Source of the DNA: Devosia geojensis
GTDB lineage: Bacteria > Pseudomonadota > Alphaproteobacteria > Rhizobiales > Devosiaceae
Direction: 5' to 3'
DNA length: 64,000 bases
Assembly: GCF_000969415.1 (NCBI RefSeq)
Contig: NZ_JZEX01000081.1
Coordinates: 1 to 64,000 of the forward strand
In this document: positions 1-8,397 of the stretch, in pieces
Layout of the letters: each line of letters opens with the position of its first letter
Position numbering within the stretch: position 1 is the first letter of the stretch
Notes under the pieces: generated by a model
Database searches by the model: none
The model's input: only the letters and a program-made list of their open reading frames with translations
What the model was told of the DNA's origin: nothing
Position numbers and translations under genes: made by a program

Positions 1-7
1 CCCCCGA

Positions 8-30
8 CCCCTCCCCTCAAGGGGGAGGGG
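8..30. terminator. GC-rich hairpin at left edge, terminator-like
   Basis: CCCCTCCCC (8-16) and GGGGAGGGG (22-30) pair perfectly around a 5-base loop. No T-run follows, so it could be the rho-independent end of a gene to the left of the window or an intergenic palindrome. Confidence 0.5.
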
Positions 31-624
31 AGACGGTGCCCAACCCATTGATCTCGCGCAGGAATAAATACTTATCCCCGCAGCTTGTGGCAGGCTCATA
101 CTCATTCCCACCTCCCGCACGACGCGGTGTCGACGAAACGCCGGCGGGAGGGTCCGGGTCAGCGGGGGTCGCCCCGCAGGGTCCCGAGCCGGAGCGAGCC
201 GGGCGGCTTACCTCCGCACCTGTTTTGCCGGGAGGCGGCTACGTAGCCATCCGCCCCCGCGCCCGTCACCCCCAGCTACGGGGGGAAATGCCCCAAGGGC
301 CTGGCGGGTCAAGGCAGGTCGGAAAGCCCCTGGCAGGAACCAACCGGCAAAGACCCACCATCCGGATGCGCGGGGCGGGCGAAAGCCTCCCGTTCTTTTA
401 TCGATAGGTTCGAGGCCAAGTCCGCCCCGCGCCGTTAGCCCGCCGCAAGCGGGAGACTTGAGGAGGAACCGTGAGGCCACAGTGGCCGGGCGGAGGTTCC
501 GCGCGCCCGCTTCCATACAAGAGGCGCAAATTCTTTCGTCTCAACCCTTTGCAGGACTCGAAAAGCGGCCCATAGTGAAAATGGCTTCTCGCCGTTCCCT
601 CCTCTTTCCGCCAGGCTGCGTGTC
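31..624. other. Non-coding stretch with strong secondary structure
   Basis: I see no convincing gene in these 594 bases: the open frames on both strands are low-complexity Arg/Gly/Pro translations of GC-rich DNA. Direct sequence features are an 11-bp long-range pairing GCGCGGGGCGG (368-378) with CCGCCCCGCGC (422-432) enclosing a GGC-GAAA-GCC tetraloop hairpin, and a GGAACC/GGTTCC pair (465-470, 495-500) enclosing GGCC-ACAGT-GGCC. It could be a structured RNA or the leader of the transporter gene downstream. I tested by eye for RNase P, tmRNA, SRP RNA and cobalamin riboswitch landmarks and did not find them. Confidence 0.4.
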
Positions 625-2019
625 GTGGTCCGCGTCACACCCCTCATATTGGCGGTCGCCCTGTTCATGGAACAGATGGATTCGACCGTCATCGCCACCG
701 CGCTGCCGGCCATTGCCGCCGATATCGGCACCGAGCCGGTGGCGCTGAAGCTCGCCCTCACCTCCTATTTCGTCGCGCTTGCCATCTTCATTCCGATCTC
801 GGGCTGGATGGCCGACCGGTTCGGGGCCAAGAACATCTTCCGCCTCGCCATCTTCGTCTTCATGCTGGGCTCGCTCGCCTGCGCGTTCTCCTATTCGCTC
901 GAGACCTTCGTCGTCTCGCGCTTCTTCCAGGGCATCGGCTCCTCGATGATGACGCCGGTCGGGCGCCTGCTGCTGGTGCGCTCGACGCCGCGCAACGAGC
1001 TGGTCTCGGCCATGGCGTGGCTCACCATTCCCGCCCTCATCGGCCCGATCACCGGACCGCTCCTCGGCGGGTTCCTGACGACGTTCCTCTCCTGGCACTG
1101 GATCTTCTGGATCAACATCCCGATCGGCATCCTCGGCATCCTGCTGGCGACGCGGTTCCTCCACGTCATCGATCAGCGCAACCCGCGCCCCATCGATATC
1201 GTCGGGTTCATTCTCGCCAGCGTCGCCTTCGCCGGCACGGTCTTCGGCCTTTCGGTCGTCAGCCTGCCTGCCCTGCCCCTCGTCTACGGCTACTTGACCC
1301 TCGCGGTCGGGGCGACCTCCGGCATCCTCTATTTCCTCCACGCCCGGCGGGTGAAATATCCACTGCTCGATCCGCAGCTCTTCCGCCATCCGCTCTTCCG
1401 CAGCGCCATCCTTTCCGGGTCCATCTTCCGCATCGGCGTCGGGGCCGTGCCGTTCCTGCTGCCGCTGATGCTGCAGCTCGGCTTCGGCCTTACCCCATTC
1501 GAATCCGGGCTGATCACGTTCGTGTCGGCGATCGGGGCCATCATGTCCAAGTTCATGGCCGAAAAGCTCTTTGCCCGCCTCGGCTTCCCCCGCCTCCTCG
1601 GCTTCACCGGGGTCGTCGGCGGCGCGCTGATCGCCGCGCATGGCCTCTTCGAGATCGACACGCCCCCTGCCCTCATCATGGTCGTGCTGCTGGTCAGCGG
1701 CCTCATGCGCTCCATCTTCTTTACCGGCACCAACGCCATCGGCTACGGCGACGTCGACAACGAAGAAGCGAGCCAGGCGACCGCCATCACCTCGGTCGGC
1801 CAGCAGCTGAGCGTTGCGCTCGGCGTCGCGATCGCCGGCGCCATCCTCGAGATCAGCAGCCTCGCCCGGGGCGCGCCCCTCGGCGTCGTCGATTTCCATA
1901 TCGCCTTCTTCGTCGTCGGCGGCATATCCGCCTTCGCCGGCCTCCTTTACCTGCGCATGCCGCCGGATGCCGGCAGCGACGTTTCCGGCCACAAGGCCCA
2001 GATCATTGCCAAGGAGTGA
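625..2019 (+). CDS. MFS transporter, DHA2-like drug/H+ antiporter family
   Basis: Predicted inner-membrane exporter of 464 residues, with hydrophobic segments throughout and almost no long soluble loop, as expected for major-facilitator drug antiporters. The first membrane helix carries MDSTVIATALP, the DHA-type motif, and the loop after helix 2 carries GWMADRFGAKN, a version of MFS motif A. Helices WHWIFWINIPIGILGI also fit the family. The start is GTG at 625, placed just before the first helix; no good Shine-Dalgarno is visible, so a slightly different start is possible. The gene is followed after 34 bases by a clear paralogue on the same strand, so the two probably form one transcript and arose by tandem duplication. 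Substrate cannot be told from sequence. Confidence 0.85.
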   Translation: MVRVTPLILAVALFMEQMDSTVIATALPAIAADIGTEPVALKLALTSYFVALAIFIPISGWMADRFGAKNIFRLAIFVFMLGSLACAFSYSLETFVVSRFFQGIGSSMMTPVGRLLLVRSTPRNELVSAMAWLTIPALIGPITGPLLGGFLTTFLSWHWIFWINIPIGILGILLATRFLHVIDQRNPRPIDIVGFILASVAFAGTVFGLSVVSLPALPLVYGYLTLAVGATSGILYFLHARRVKYPLLDPQLFRHPLFRSAILSGSIFRIGVGAVPFLLPLMLQLGFGLTPFESGLITFVSAIGAIMSKFMAEKLFARLGFPRLLGFTGVVGGALIAAHGLFEIDTPPALIMVVLLVSGLMRSIFFTGTNAIGYGDVDNEEASQATAITSVGQQLSVALGVAIAGAILEISSLARGAPLGVVDFHIAFFVVGGISAFAGLLYLRMPPDAGSDVSGHKAQIIAKE

Positions 2020-2053
2020 CCGGCGGTCCGCCGCCGATCTTTGAAAAGAACCC

Positions 2054-3442
2054 GTGCCACGACGCATCGTCCCGCTGATCCTCGCCTTCGCCCTCTTCAT
2101 GGAGAACATGGATTCGACGGTCATCGCGACCTCCCTCGCCGCCATCGCCGCCGATATCGGCACGGACCCGATCTCGCTCAAGCTCGCCCTGACCTCCTAT
2201 CTCGTGGCGCTGGCCATCTTCATTCCCATCTCGAGCTGGATGGCAGACCGGTTCGGCGCGCGCCTCGTCTTCCGCTGCGCCATGCTCGTCTTCATGGTCG
2301 GCTCGGTCTGCTGCGCCTTCTCCAACTCGCTCGCCGCCTTCGTCATCGCCCGGTTCGTCCAGGGCATGGGCGGGGCGATGATGGGGCCGGTCGCACGCCT
2401 GGTGCTGGTGCGGGCAACACCGCGCCACCAGCTCGTCGACGCCATGGCCTGGCTCACCATCCCGGCGCTCATCGGCCCCATCGTCGGCCCGCCCTTCGGC
2501 GGGTTCCTCACCACCTACTTCTCCTGGCACTGGATCTTCATCATCAACGTGCCGATCGGGATTATCGGCATGGCCCTCGCCGGCCTGGTCCTGCCGAAGG
2601 AAACGCGCAACGCCCCGCGCCGGATCGACGGCAAGGGCTTCGTGCTGGCCGGCCTCGCCTTCGCGCTCTTCGCCTTCGGTTGCTCGGTGCTCAGCCTGCC
2701 GGCCCTGCCGCCGATCTATGGCGCCGTCGCCGCCGTCGCGGGCATCGCCATCGGCCTCATCTATGCACGCCACGCCCTGCGCACGGAATATCCGCTGCTG
2801 GACCTGCGGCTGCTGGCCTTCCCCAATTTCCGCGTGGCCGTCGTCGCCGGCACCTTCTTCCGGCTGGGCCAGGGCGCGACGCCCTTCCTCTTCCCATTGA
2901 TGCTACAGCTCAACTTCGGCATGACGCCGTTCGAATCCGGCATGGTGACCTTCGCCGGCGCGATTGGCGCGCTTGCCGCCAAGTTCGTCGCCAATGGCGT
3001 CTTCGCGCGTTACGGGTTCAAGTATCCGCTGGTCATCTCAACCGGCATATCGACGCTCGGCATCCTCGCCATGGGGCTTTATCAGCCCGACACATGGATC
3101 CCGCTGATCCTGGCCATCCTCGTCTTCGTCGGCTTCTGGCAGTCGATCTTCTGGACGGGCTCCAATGCCTTCACCTTCGCCGACATCGAGGACAAGGACG
3201 CCGGCCAGGCCAACACCATCAGCCAGGTCTGGGGTCAGCTGATGTTCGCCATGGGCGTGGCGCTGGGCGGCGGGGCGCTCGAGCTGACGCACAGGCTGCG
3301 CGGCGGCGGGGCGCTCGAGCTCATCGATTTCCACATCGCCTTCTACGTCGTCGCGGCCGTATGCGCGATCTCGACGCTGATGTTCCTGCGCATCCCCAGG
3401 AACGCCGGCCACCAGCTCCTCGGCGGCCCGCACATGCATTGA
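2054..3442 (+). CDS. MFS transporter, DHA2-like, tandem paralogue
   Basis: A 462-residue polytopic membrane protein that matches the preceding gene along its whole length: same MDSTVIAT first-helix motif, same ALTSY segment, WMADRFGA motif-A loop, and the same ending around DFHIAFYVV. Predicted proton-coupled exporter of the DHA2 branch of the MFS. The start is GTG at 2054 because homology with the paralogue begins immediately after it; the upstream AAAAGA is only a weak ribosome site. Cotranscription with the first transporter is likely. The pair could act as independent exporters or as a heterodimer, but nothing in the sequence decides this. It ends just before a large palindromic repeat that could terminate the transcript. 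Confidence 0.85.
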   Translation: MPRRIVPLILAFALFMENMDSTVIATSLAAIAADIGTDPISLKLALTSYLVALAIFIPISSWMADRFGARLVFRCAMLVFMVGSVCCAFSNSLAAFVIARFVQGMGGAMMGPVARLVLVRATPRHQLVDAMAWLTIPALIGPIVGPPFGGFLTTYFSWHWIFIINVPIGIIGMALAGLVLPKETRNAPRRIDGKGFVLAGLAFALFAFGCSVLSLPALPPIYGAVAAVAGIAIGLIYARHALRTEYPLLDLRLLAFPNFRVAVVAGTFFRLGQGATPFLFPLMLQLNFGMTPFESGMVTFAGAIGALAAKFVANGVFARYGFKYPLVISTGISTLGILAMGLYQPDTWIPLILAILVFVGFWQSIFWTGSNAFTFADIEDKDAGQANTISQVWGQLMFAMGVALGGGALELTHRLRGGGALELIDFHIAFYVVAAVCAISTLMFLRIPRNAGHQLLGGPHMH

Positions 3443-3464
3443 GGACATTGACACAGGAAGCCCC

Positions 3465-3565
3465 CCACCCACCGGGTCATTCCCGCGAAAGCGGGAACCT
3501 CTGTTTGCAACGCCGGCAAGAGAAACGGAGGTCCCCGCTTTCGCGGGGATGACCCGGTGGATGGG
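3465..3565. repeat. Long imperfect palindrome, REP/MITE-like intergenic repeat
   Basis: Left arm 3465-3506 and right arm 3523-3565 are near-perfect inverted copies, each containing the unit GTCATTCCCGCGAAAGCGGG or its complement. The unit is of the 'CATTCCCGCGAAAGCGGGAA' kind that I know as a dispersed intergenic palindrome in many proteobacteria. It sits between convergent genes and could terminate transcription from both sides. Confidence 0.8.
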
Positions 3566-3611
3566 GCAGATACAGTGCTGAGCAGGTCGCCGCGTGCAAA
3601 CCTGACAGGCC

Positions 3612-4355
3612 CTAGCCGTCCGAGTTATCCCCGCCAGTTCCATCCGCGCTATCCTTGCCCTTGAAGCCTTTGGCGACGAGGTAGGTTTCTGCCGAGTCCT
3701 GCCGGCTGGCCGGAGGTTTGACGTGGAAGGTGGAACGGAAGTGGCGCTTGAGCATATGCAGCAATTCGTGCTCGGTGCCGCCCTGGAACACCTTGGCGAC
3801 GAACGCGCCGCCCGGCGCCAGCACGTCGACGGCGAAATAGGCGGCGAGTTCCACGAGCTGCATGATGCGGATGTGGTCGGTGGCGCGATGGCCGGTGGTC
3901 GGCCAGGCCATGTCGGACATCACGAGGTCCGCCTTGTGCCCGCCGAGCGCGTCCGTCAGCATCTGCGGCGCGTCGTCCTCGGTGAAGTCCTTCTTGAGGA
4001 GGATGACGCCGGGAATGGAATCCATCTCGAGGTAATCGATGCCGACGACGAGCGGATTGGCGTCGGTCGACCCGACGGCGGCCGCCGCCACCTGCGACCA
4101 GCCGCCCGGCGCCGCGCCGAGGTCCACCACCCGCATGCCGCGCCGGAAAAGCTTATGCTTTTCGTCGATCTCGATGATCTTGAACGCGGCGCGGGAGCGC
4201 ATGCCCGCCGCGCGGGCGCGCGCCACATAGGGGTCGTTGAGCTGCCGCTCCAGCCACTTGGTCGAGGAGACCTTGCGGCCTTTGGCGGTCTTGACCCGGA
4301 TCTTCAGGTCTTTTTCGGACTTGCGGCCGCCGCGGCCCAGCGCCTTATCGGCCAT
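3612..4355 (-). CDS. rlmE: 23S rRNA 2'-O-ribose methyltransferase RlmE (FtsJ)
   Basis: A 247-residue FtsJ-family enzyme that methylates the 2'-O of the conserved uridine in the 23S rRNA A-loop using SAM. The SAM site [11 protein letters not shown] lies near residues 78-88. The catalytic K-D-K set is visible: K59 in [10 protein letters not shown]148 in [10 protein letters not shown] and K188 in [10 protein letters not shown] basic N-terminal extension of about 35 residues and an acidic Asp/Gly-rich tail flank the domain; both are common in alphaproteobacterial copies. The ATG overlaps the end of the upstream ppx/gppA gene by 11 bases on the same strand, so the two are likely cotranscribed, an arrangement I know from related Rhizobiales. 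Confidence 0.95.
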   Translation of the reverse strand: MADKALGRGGRKSEKDLKIRVKTAKGRKVSSTKWLERQLNDPYVARARAAGMRSRAAFKIIEIDEKHKLFRRGMRVVDLGAAPGGWSQVAAAAVGSTDANPLVVGIDYLEMDSIPGVILLKKDFTEDDAPQMLTDALGGHKADLVMSDMAWPTTGHRATDHIRIMQLVELAAYFAVDVLAPGGAFVAKVFQGGTEHELLHMLKRHFRSTFHVKPPASRQDSAETYLVAKGFKGKDSADGTGGDNSDG

Positions 4356-5541
4356 TGGTCCGGCTCCGCAGGAAATGGCGCTTGGGGCGGATCTGCCCGC
4401 GGTCGGCGTCCATCAGCGAGATGAGGATGCCCTCGCGAAGCCCCCGGTCGGCGACGCGCACGCGCTCGGTCGGCCATTCGCGGCGGATCGCCTCGAAGAT
4501 GGCGCAGCCCGGCAGCACGAGGTCGGCGCGATCGCGCCCGATGCATGGGTGGGCCATGCGCCGTTCGAACGGCATGCCCAGCAGCGCGCGGATGAGCCCG
4601 TCCACCTCGCCCCGGCCAAGCCAGAGCCCGTCGACCTTCTGCCGCTCGTACCGCTCGAGTCCGAGGTGGAGCCCGGCGAGCGTCGTCACCGTTCCCGATG
4701 TGCCGATGAGATGGACCGAGTGGTTGGCGATCATCTGCTTCAATTTCTCGCGCCCGCGGAACTGGCGCAGGTGCCCCGAAACGAACGCCACCATAGCCTC
4801 GAACACCTCGGGCGTCACATCGACCCCTCCGAACTTCTCGGCGATGGAGACGACGCCGACCGGCAGCGATTGCCAGGAGCGGATGGAAGCGGGCATGCGG
4901 CCCTGGCTCTTGGGCCGCCCGCCGCGGAAATCGAGCCAGGCGAGTTCGGACGAGCCTCCGCCGATGTCGAACATCAAGGCGCCCTCGGCGCCTGCCTCGA
5001 TGAGGTCGGCGCAGCCGGTCACCGCCAGCTCGGCCTCGGTGCGCCGGTCGACAATCTCGAGCTCCAGCCCGAGTTCGCTCTTGACGCGCGTGAGGAACTC
5101 CGTCCCGTTCTCGGCGGAACGACAGGCTTCCGTGGCGATGAGGCGCATACGCGCCGGCTGGTGGTCGTTGAGCTTGACCGCGCAATGGCGAAGCGCCTCG
5201 AGGGTGCGGTCCATGGCGGCATCGCTGAGGCGGCCGGTGGTCGAGACCCCCTCGCCCAGCCGCACGATGCGGGTGAACCCGTCGAGCACGCGGAAGCCCT
5301 GCTCATGAGGGCGCGCGATGAGCAGACGGCAATTGTTGGTTCCCAGATCAAGTGCGGCATAGACCGGGCCGCGATGGCGCCGGGCTGGGCTGACGGCGTT
5401 GGCTGTCCGCCTCTCCGCCGGGTTCGGCCGGGATTGCCCCTGCCCGAAGCGCTGCCCCTGGTGAAGCTCGAGCCCACCCTGGGTGCGGAACGCCGTTTCG
5501 CCTCCCGGCGATTCGGCTGCGGACCGATTTTCATCGGTCAC
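4345..5541 (-). CDS. Ppx/GppA family exopolyphosphatase / pppGpp phosphatase
   Basis: A 398-residue ASKHA-fold phosphatase that removes terminal phosphates from polyphosphate or pppGpp. The first phosphate loop [14 protein letters not shown] begins near residue 63 and the second, [13 protein letters not shown], lies in mid-protein. [12 protein letters not shown] is the third conserved segment. The N-terminal 58 residues are hydrophilic and probably disordered. The protein lacks the long C-terminal HD-like half of E. coli Ppx, so it resembles the shorter GppA/Ppx2 type; sequence alone does not decide which substrate is preferred. It overlaps rlmE by 11 bases, suggesting a two-gene operon. Confidence 0.9.
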   Translation of the reverse strand: MTDENRSAAESPGGETAFRTQGGLELHQGQRFGQGQSRPNPAERRTANAVSPARRHRGPVYAALDLGTNNCRLLIARPHEQGFRVLDGFTRIVRLGEGVSTTGRLSDAAMDRTLEALRHCAVKLNDHQPARMRLIATEACRSAENGTEFLTRVKSELGLELEIVDRRTEAELAVTGCADLIEAGAEGALMFDIGGGSSELAWLDFRGGRPKSQGRMPASIRSWQSLPVGVVSIAEKFGGVDVTPEVFEAMVAFVSGHLRQFRGREKLKQMIANHSVHLIGTSGTVTTLAGLHLGLERYERQKVDGLWLGRGEVDGLIRALLGMPFERRMAHPCIGRDRADLVLPGCAIFEAIRREWPTERVRVADRGLREGILISLMDADRGQIRPKRHFLRSRTNGR

Positions 5542-5785
5542 TTCTGGTATCTCCTGCCTGCACGGTCGCAGAACCGGAACCGGCGCGCCCGAACGCAGTC
5601 ATGTTGCGTGTTGGCACGAACGGTAGAGCAAGCGGGCCGTCAGCGCAAGAAAACGATTGTCCGCACAAAGGCCTCCGGCGACCCTTGCAATCACCAACCT
5701 CTTTGGCTATGTGAGACCGCGCGCCGGAAACACCCTTTCCGCACCACCAGCGCACCCGGGCGACCACACTGTCGCACCGTGCTGC

Positions 5786-5859
5786 TGGGGAATAGTTCAA
5801 TGGTAGAACAGCGGACTCTGACTCCGTTAATCTTGGTTCGAATCCAGGTTCCCCAGCCA
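5786..5859 (+). tRNA. tRNA-Gln (anticodon CTG), prophage attachment gene
   Basis: The sequence folds as a complete tRNA: acceptor arms TGGGGAA (5786-5792) and TTCCCCA (5849-5855), discriminator G, encoded CCA (5857-5859), anticodon stem GCGGA/TCCGT with loop CTCTGAC, giving anticodon CTG, and T-loop TTCGAAT. The 3' part from 5815 is repeated exactly at 45602, so the functional tRNA is a chromosome-phage hybrid restored by the integrating element. Confidence 0.97.
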
Positions 5860-5861
5860 CT
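5815..5861 (+). repeat. attL core, 47-bp direct repeat
   Basis: Identical over 47 bases to 45602-45648. The core starts in the anticodon stem-loop region of tRNA-Gln and ends two bases past the encoded CCA. Beyond it the two flanks stay related but not identical (AAAATCAATAAGTTA here, AAAATCAATACGTTA outside attR), so the ancestral shared segment may extend further. Confidence 0.95.
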
Positions 5862-6173
5862 AACATTTTCCAGCAAAATCAATAAGTTACTGACGATATG
5901 GCTAAGGGCGCTCGTCTTAAATCGTGTGCCATCAGCCTTCCCGTGAATCTCCCGGATTTCCAGGCCTTTCCATCAGCTGCCGGCAATTCCACGGCACATG
6001 GATGGCACACAGAGCGTGCGCTTTAACGGACAAAATGCTGAGCTGGCTGGGTGTCTCGAGTCCAACTTTACCCCGCATCCCAGGCAGATGCCCGATCCAT
6101 TTCGGTCGTTAGAAGATGTGTTGCAGAACTTTAAGAGCTTCCGCTCAATAATACGGCATTTGATGAGATTCGA
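5862..6173. promoter_or_regulatory. attL inner arm with candidate integrase arm-type sites
   Basis: No gene is seen in these 312 bases. They contain GGCACATGGATGGCACA (5993-6009), matching 16 of 17 bases of 45545-45561 inside attR, and an inverted TGTGCCATC (5925-5933). Repeats of one short motif at both inner ends of a tyrosine-integrase element are typical of arm-type binding sites; assignment as such is inference. Confidence 0.6.
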
Positions 6174-6977
6174 ATGGACGACGGGCAAACGCGTGATGAA
6201 GCGACCAGGGATCGGCACCCCTTACGTTCGCTGATTACCGGTGGGGCAGAAATCGCAGGTGGCGCTGTTGGTGGAGCATTAGGCTTTCTAGCCGCTGGTC
6301 CAGTGGGGGCTGCCGCCCTTGGAGCAGGCGGCACATTGGCTGCAATGGCCCTTAGCCACATAGGCGAGGAGATCGCCGGTCGTTTTTTGGGGCCGCGGGA
6401 GAAGGTGCGAGTGGGCGGAGTTCTTGCCCTGTCGGCATCCAAAATCAAAGAACGGGTTCAGGCCGGCGAGCAAATTCGGGATGACGGCTTTTTTGACGCC
6501 AAGCCTGACGGTCGTCCAGATGCAGAAGAGGTGGCAGAAAGCATTCTTCTGAAAGCTCAGAGAGAAGCAGAAGAGAAAAAGTTGCCGTATATGGCCAACC
6601 TGCTAACGAACGTGGCGTTCGACAAATCTATAAACGGTCAGCTTGCTCATCAGATAGTCAAGGCAGCGGAGGCGCTTACTTATAGGCAGCTCTGCTTACT
6701 TTCTTTATTCTCTGGTCTTGCGTATTACAATCTTAGGGATAGTGACTACCGAGGAGTGGGAGCGTTTCCGCCGAACCTTATGCAGGTTCTTTATGAATGT
6801 TACGATCTGTACAATAGAGGTTTGGTGAGTGTTGGCGGTGAAGTTGCATTTGGGCCCACAGACGTCAAACCGTCCGTTATGCGAACGCAGGGGCTCGGGG
6901 CATTCATATTCAACCTTATGGGACTGGCAAAAATCCCTCCAGCCGACCTTGCCGTAGTGGCCTCTGAGCTTCGCTGA
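6174..6977 (+). CDS. Hypothetical protein with glycine-rich membrane segment
   Basis: A 267-residue protein I cannot assign to a named family. Residues about 20-65 are Gly/Ala-rich and hydrophobic (GGAVGGALGFLAAGPVGAAA) and could insert in the membrane or form a glycine-zipper hairpin. A charged helical segment near residues 110-135 (ESILLKAQREAEEKKLPYMA) is followed by a segment ending YRQLCLLSLFSGLAYY. It is the first gene inside attL, the place where temperate phages often carry lysogenic-conversion or superinfection-exclusion genes, and its codon use appears more AT-rich than the late genes. A protective function is only a positional guess. The start ATG at 6174 could also be a downstream Met. 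Confidence 0.6.
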   Translation: MDDGQTRDEATRDRHPLRSLITGGAEIAGGAVGGALGFLAAGPVGAAALGAGGTLAAMALSHIGEEIAGRFLGPREKVRVGGVLALSASKIKERVQAGEQIRDDGFFDAKPDGRPDAEEVAESILLKAQREAEEKKLPYMANLLTNVAFDKSINGQLAHQIVKAAEALTYRQLCLLSLFSGLAYYNLRDSDYRGVGAFPPNLMQVLYECYDLYNRGLVSVGGEVAFGPTDVKPSVMRTQGLGAFIFNLMGLAKIPPADLAVVASELR

Positions 6978-7006
6978 CCGGCCTGCACAGACAACACGTC
7001 ACGTCA

Positions 7007-7022
7007 TTGCTGACGTCAGCAA
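7007..7022. promoter_or_regulatory. 16-bp perfect palindrome
   Basis: TTGCTGACGTCAGCAA is a perfect inverted repeat with no spacer, 30 bases after the preceding stop codon and about 290 bases before the regulator gene. With no loop it fits a dimeric protein-binding site better than a terminator. The rest of 7023-7314 shows no gene. Confidence 0.45.
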
Positions 7023-7314
7023 CTTGCAAAATTAATCCAAAAACTGCCTGTCCCCTTCCCACCCCAACATTGCCCGGCCCATTTGTGCGACCGACGCGCA
7101 GAACGTGATCCTGTCCAGCGAATTGGCAAGGCCGCACGGGCCCTTCCCTGGGGCGCTTCGGGCACTCGAAGCCCAGTCGGTGTCCTGAAATACCTGCCTC
7201 AGCATTTTGTTTCCTTATTTCACAAATCTCTGTGAGATAAGGATTTGCCCTCATGGCGAATCCCCGCACTCGCGCTTCTACTGACAACGCAGTCGTCTGC
7301 AGTTGGAGGTTCAC

Positions 7315-7953
7315 ATGACATTGCCTGAGTATGGAGCTCGCCTACCCGTGCTCAACAAGGACTTCACGATCTATATCCTGGATGAGAACGTCGATTTCTG
7401 CCAGGCACTTCACAACCTGATGAGAGCCGATGGTTTCGACTCGGCCTTCTTCGTCGAGCGAACACAGTTCTTCATCAACCTCGAGAGGCGACGGCCTCAC
7501 GTCGTGATCATGGATGCGCGCATCGGCAACCGAAGAACCATCGATGTTCTGCAACGCATCAACAAGGAGCAGACCTTCCAGGTTCCGGTGATCATCACGA
7601 CCCAGCCAGGACCCCTCCTCAATGACGATGACTTCGAACTTGGGATCGAGGCGGTTCTCGCCAAACCCGTCACCGCCAGCCATTTGCTGCGCACGGTAAA
7701 GACCATTCTCTATCGCCCCGATACGCTCTCTCAGGTCGGCATCCAGAAGCGGATCCGAAAGATGAAAGGCATCCACACCTTGACGCGGCGCGAGCGCGAG
7801 GTGTTGGAACTCATCGTACTGGGCAAGACAAACAAGCAAGCTGCCCAGCGCCTGGGCACATCACATCGGACGGTCGAGGTTCACCGGTCCCGCATCTTTC
7901 AGAAACTGGGCGCAGCAAACTCGACCGATCTCATGCGTATTATGCTGACTTGA
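7315..7953 (+). CDS. Two-component response regulator, receiver + LuxR-type HTH
   Basis: A 212-residue FixJ/NarL-like transcription regulator. The receiver domain spans about residues 15-125: acidic pocket D23/E24, probable phosphoacceptor D67 in VVIMDARIGN, conserved hydroxyl T95/T96 and lysine K117 in LAKPV. The LuxR-type helix-turn-helix covers about residues 148-210 (LTRREREVLELIVLGKTNKQ). The ATG at 7315 is preferred over an upstream in-frame TTG because GGAGG at 7305-7309 is correctly spaced from it. No histidine kinase is encoded nearby, so it is an orphan regulator carried by the prophage, perhaps tuned by a host kinase. The target genes are unknown; neighbours 8074-9120 are candidates. 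Confidence 0.9.
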   Translation: MTLPEYGARLPVLNKDFTIYILDENVDFCQALHNLMRADGFDSAFFVERTQFFINLERRRPHVVIMDARIGNRRTIDVLQRINKEQTFQVPVIITTQPGPLLNDDDFELGIEAVLAKPVTASHLLRTVKTILYRPDTLSQVGIQKRIRKMKGIHTLTRREREVLELIVLGKTNKQAAQRLGTSHRTVEVHRSRIFQKLGAANSTDLMRIMLT

Positions 7954-8073
7954 TTGATGTTTTGCATCGCTGCCCCTGCGATGCCTCTCTTTCGACTAAA
8001 ACTTGCCCTTCCCCAGTCAACTTTAAAGGTCAATAAATCCGCCTCAAGAACCTAATCAGACTGGAGCGCTGAG

Positions 8074-8271
8074 TTGGACGAGGAGGAAGAGGAAGAATTC
8101 ACTGCGTCCATCGACGGCGTAGTCGATCGCGACCTGGCAGTGCGCCGCATGACTGATCAACAGCTCCTCCACTACTACGACCGCCTTCATCATCCGGATC
8201 TAGTCGACGACGTGTGGATACCGATCCTCGAGGTCGAGATCCGTCGTAGGGGTTTGCGTTCACCTTCATAG
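8074..8271 (+). CDS. Small acidic hypothetical protein
   Basis: A 65-residue protein beginning at TTG (8074) with GGAG 8-9 bases upstream. The N-terminus is very acidic (DEEEEEEF), followed by a likely helical region QQLLHYYDRLHHPDL and a basic end. No family is recognised. It lies between the response regulator and the DUF1275 gene on the same strand. Coding status rests on the ribosome site and sensible composition only. Confidence 0.45.
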   Translation: MDEEEEEEFTASIDGVVDRDLAVRRMTDQQLLHYYDRLHHPDLVDDVWIPILEVEIRRRGLRSPS

Positions 8272-8397
8272 TGCGGGAGCCTTGCCGTCTTGTGCGTCAG
8301 CGGGCATTCAAACCCATCTCGGCGCCGCATCTCGACTGGCTATTGAAGCGAGCACAGCATTCGGCAAGAGTGCCCCTACATCTAGGGGCGATATGCG

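Noticed and set aside
120-430. RNase P RNA, tmRNA or SRP RNA in the structured leader
   Set aside because: None of the universally conserved blocks (GAGGAAAGTCCGG, tag peptide codons ANDNYA, GGAAGCAGCC) is present in either orientation.
440-500. Cobalamin riboswitch because of GGGAGACTTG and GCCAC/GTGGC blocks
   Set aside because: The order of elements is wrong and the conserved CCGCAACTGT-like and GCCACTG-GGGAAGG blocks are missing on both strands.
541-2181. 546-codon minus-strand open frame across the first exporter
   Set aside because: Strongly acidic, His/Arg/Asp-repeat composition without family features; it is the antisense of a transporter with clear DHA2 motifs in the other strand.
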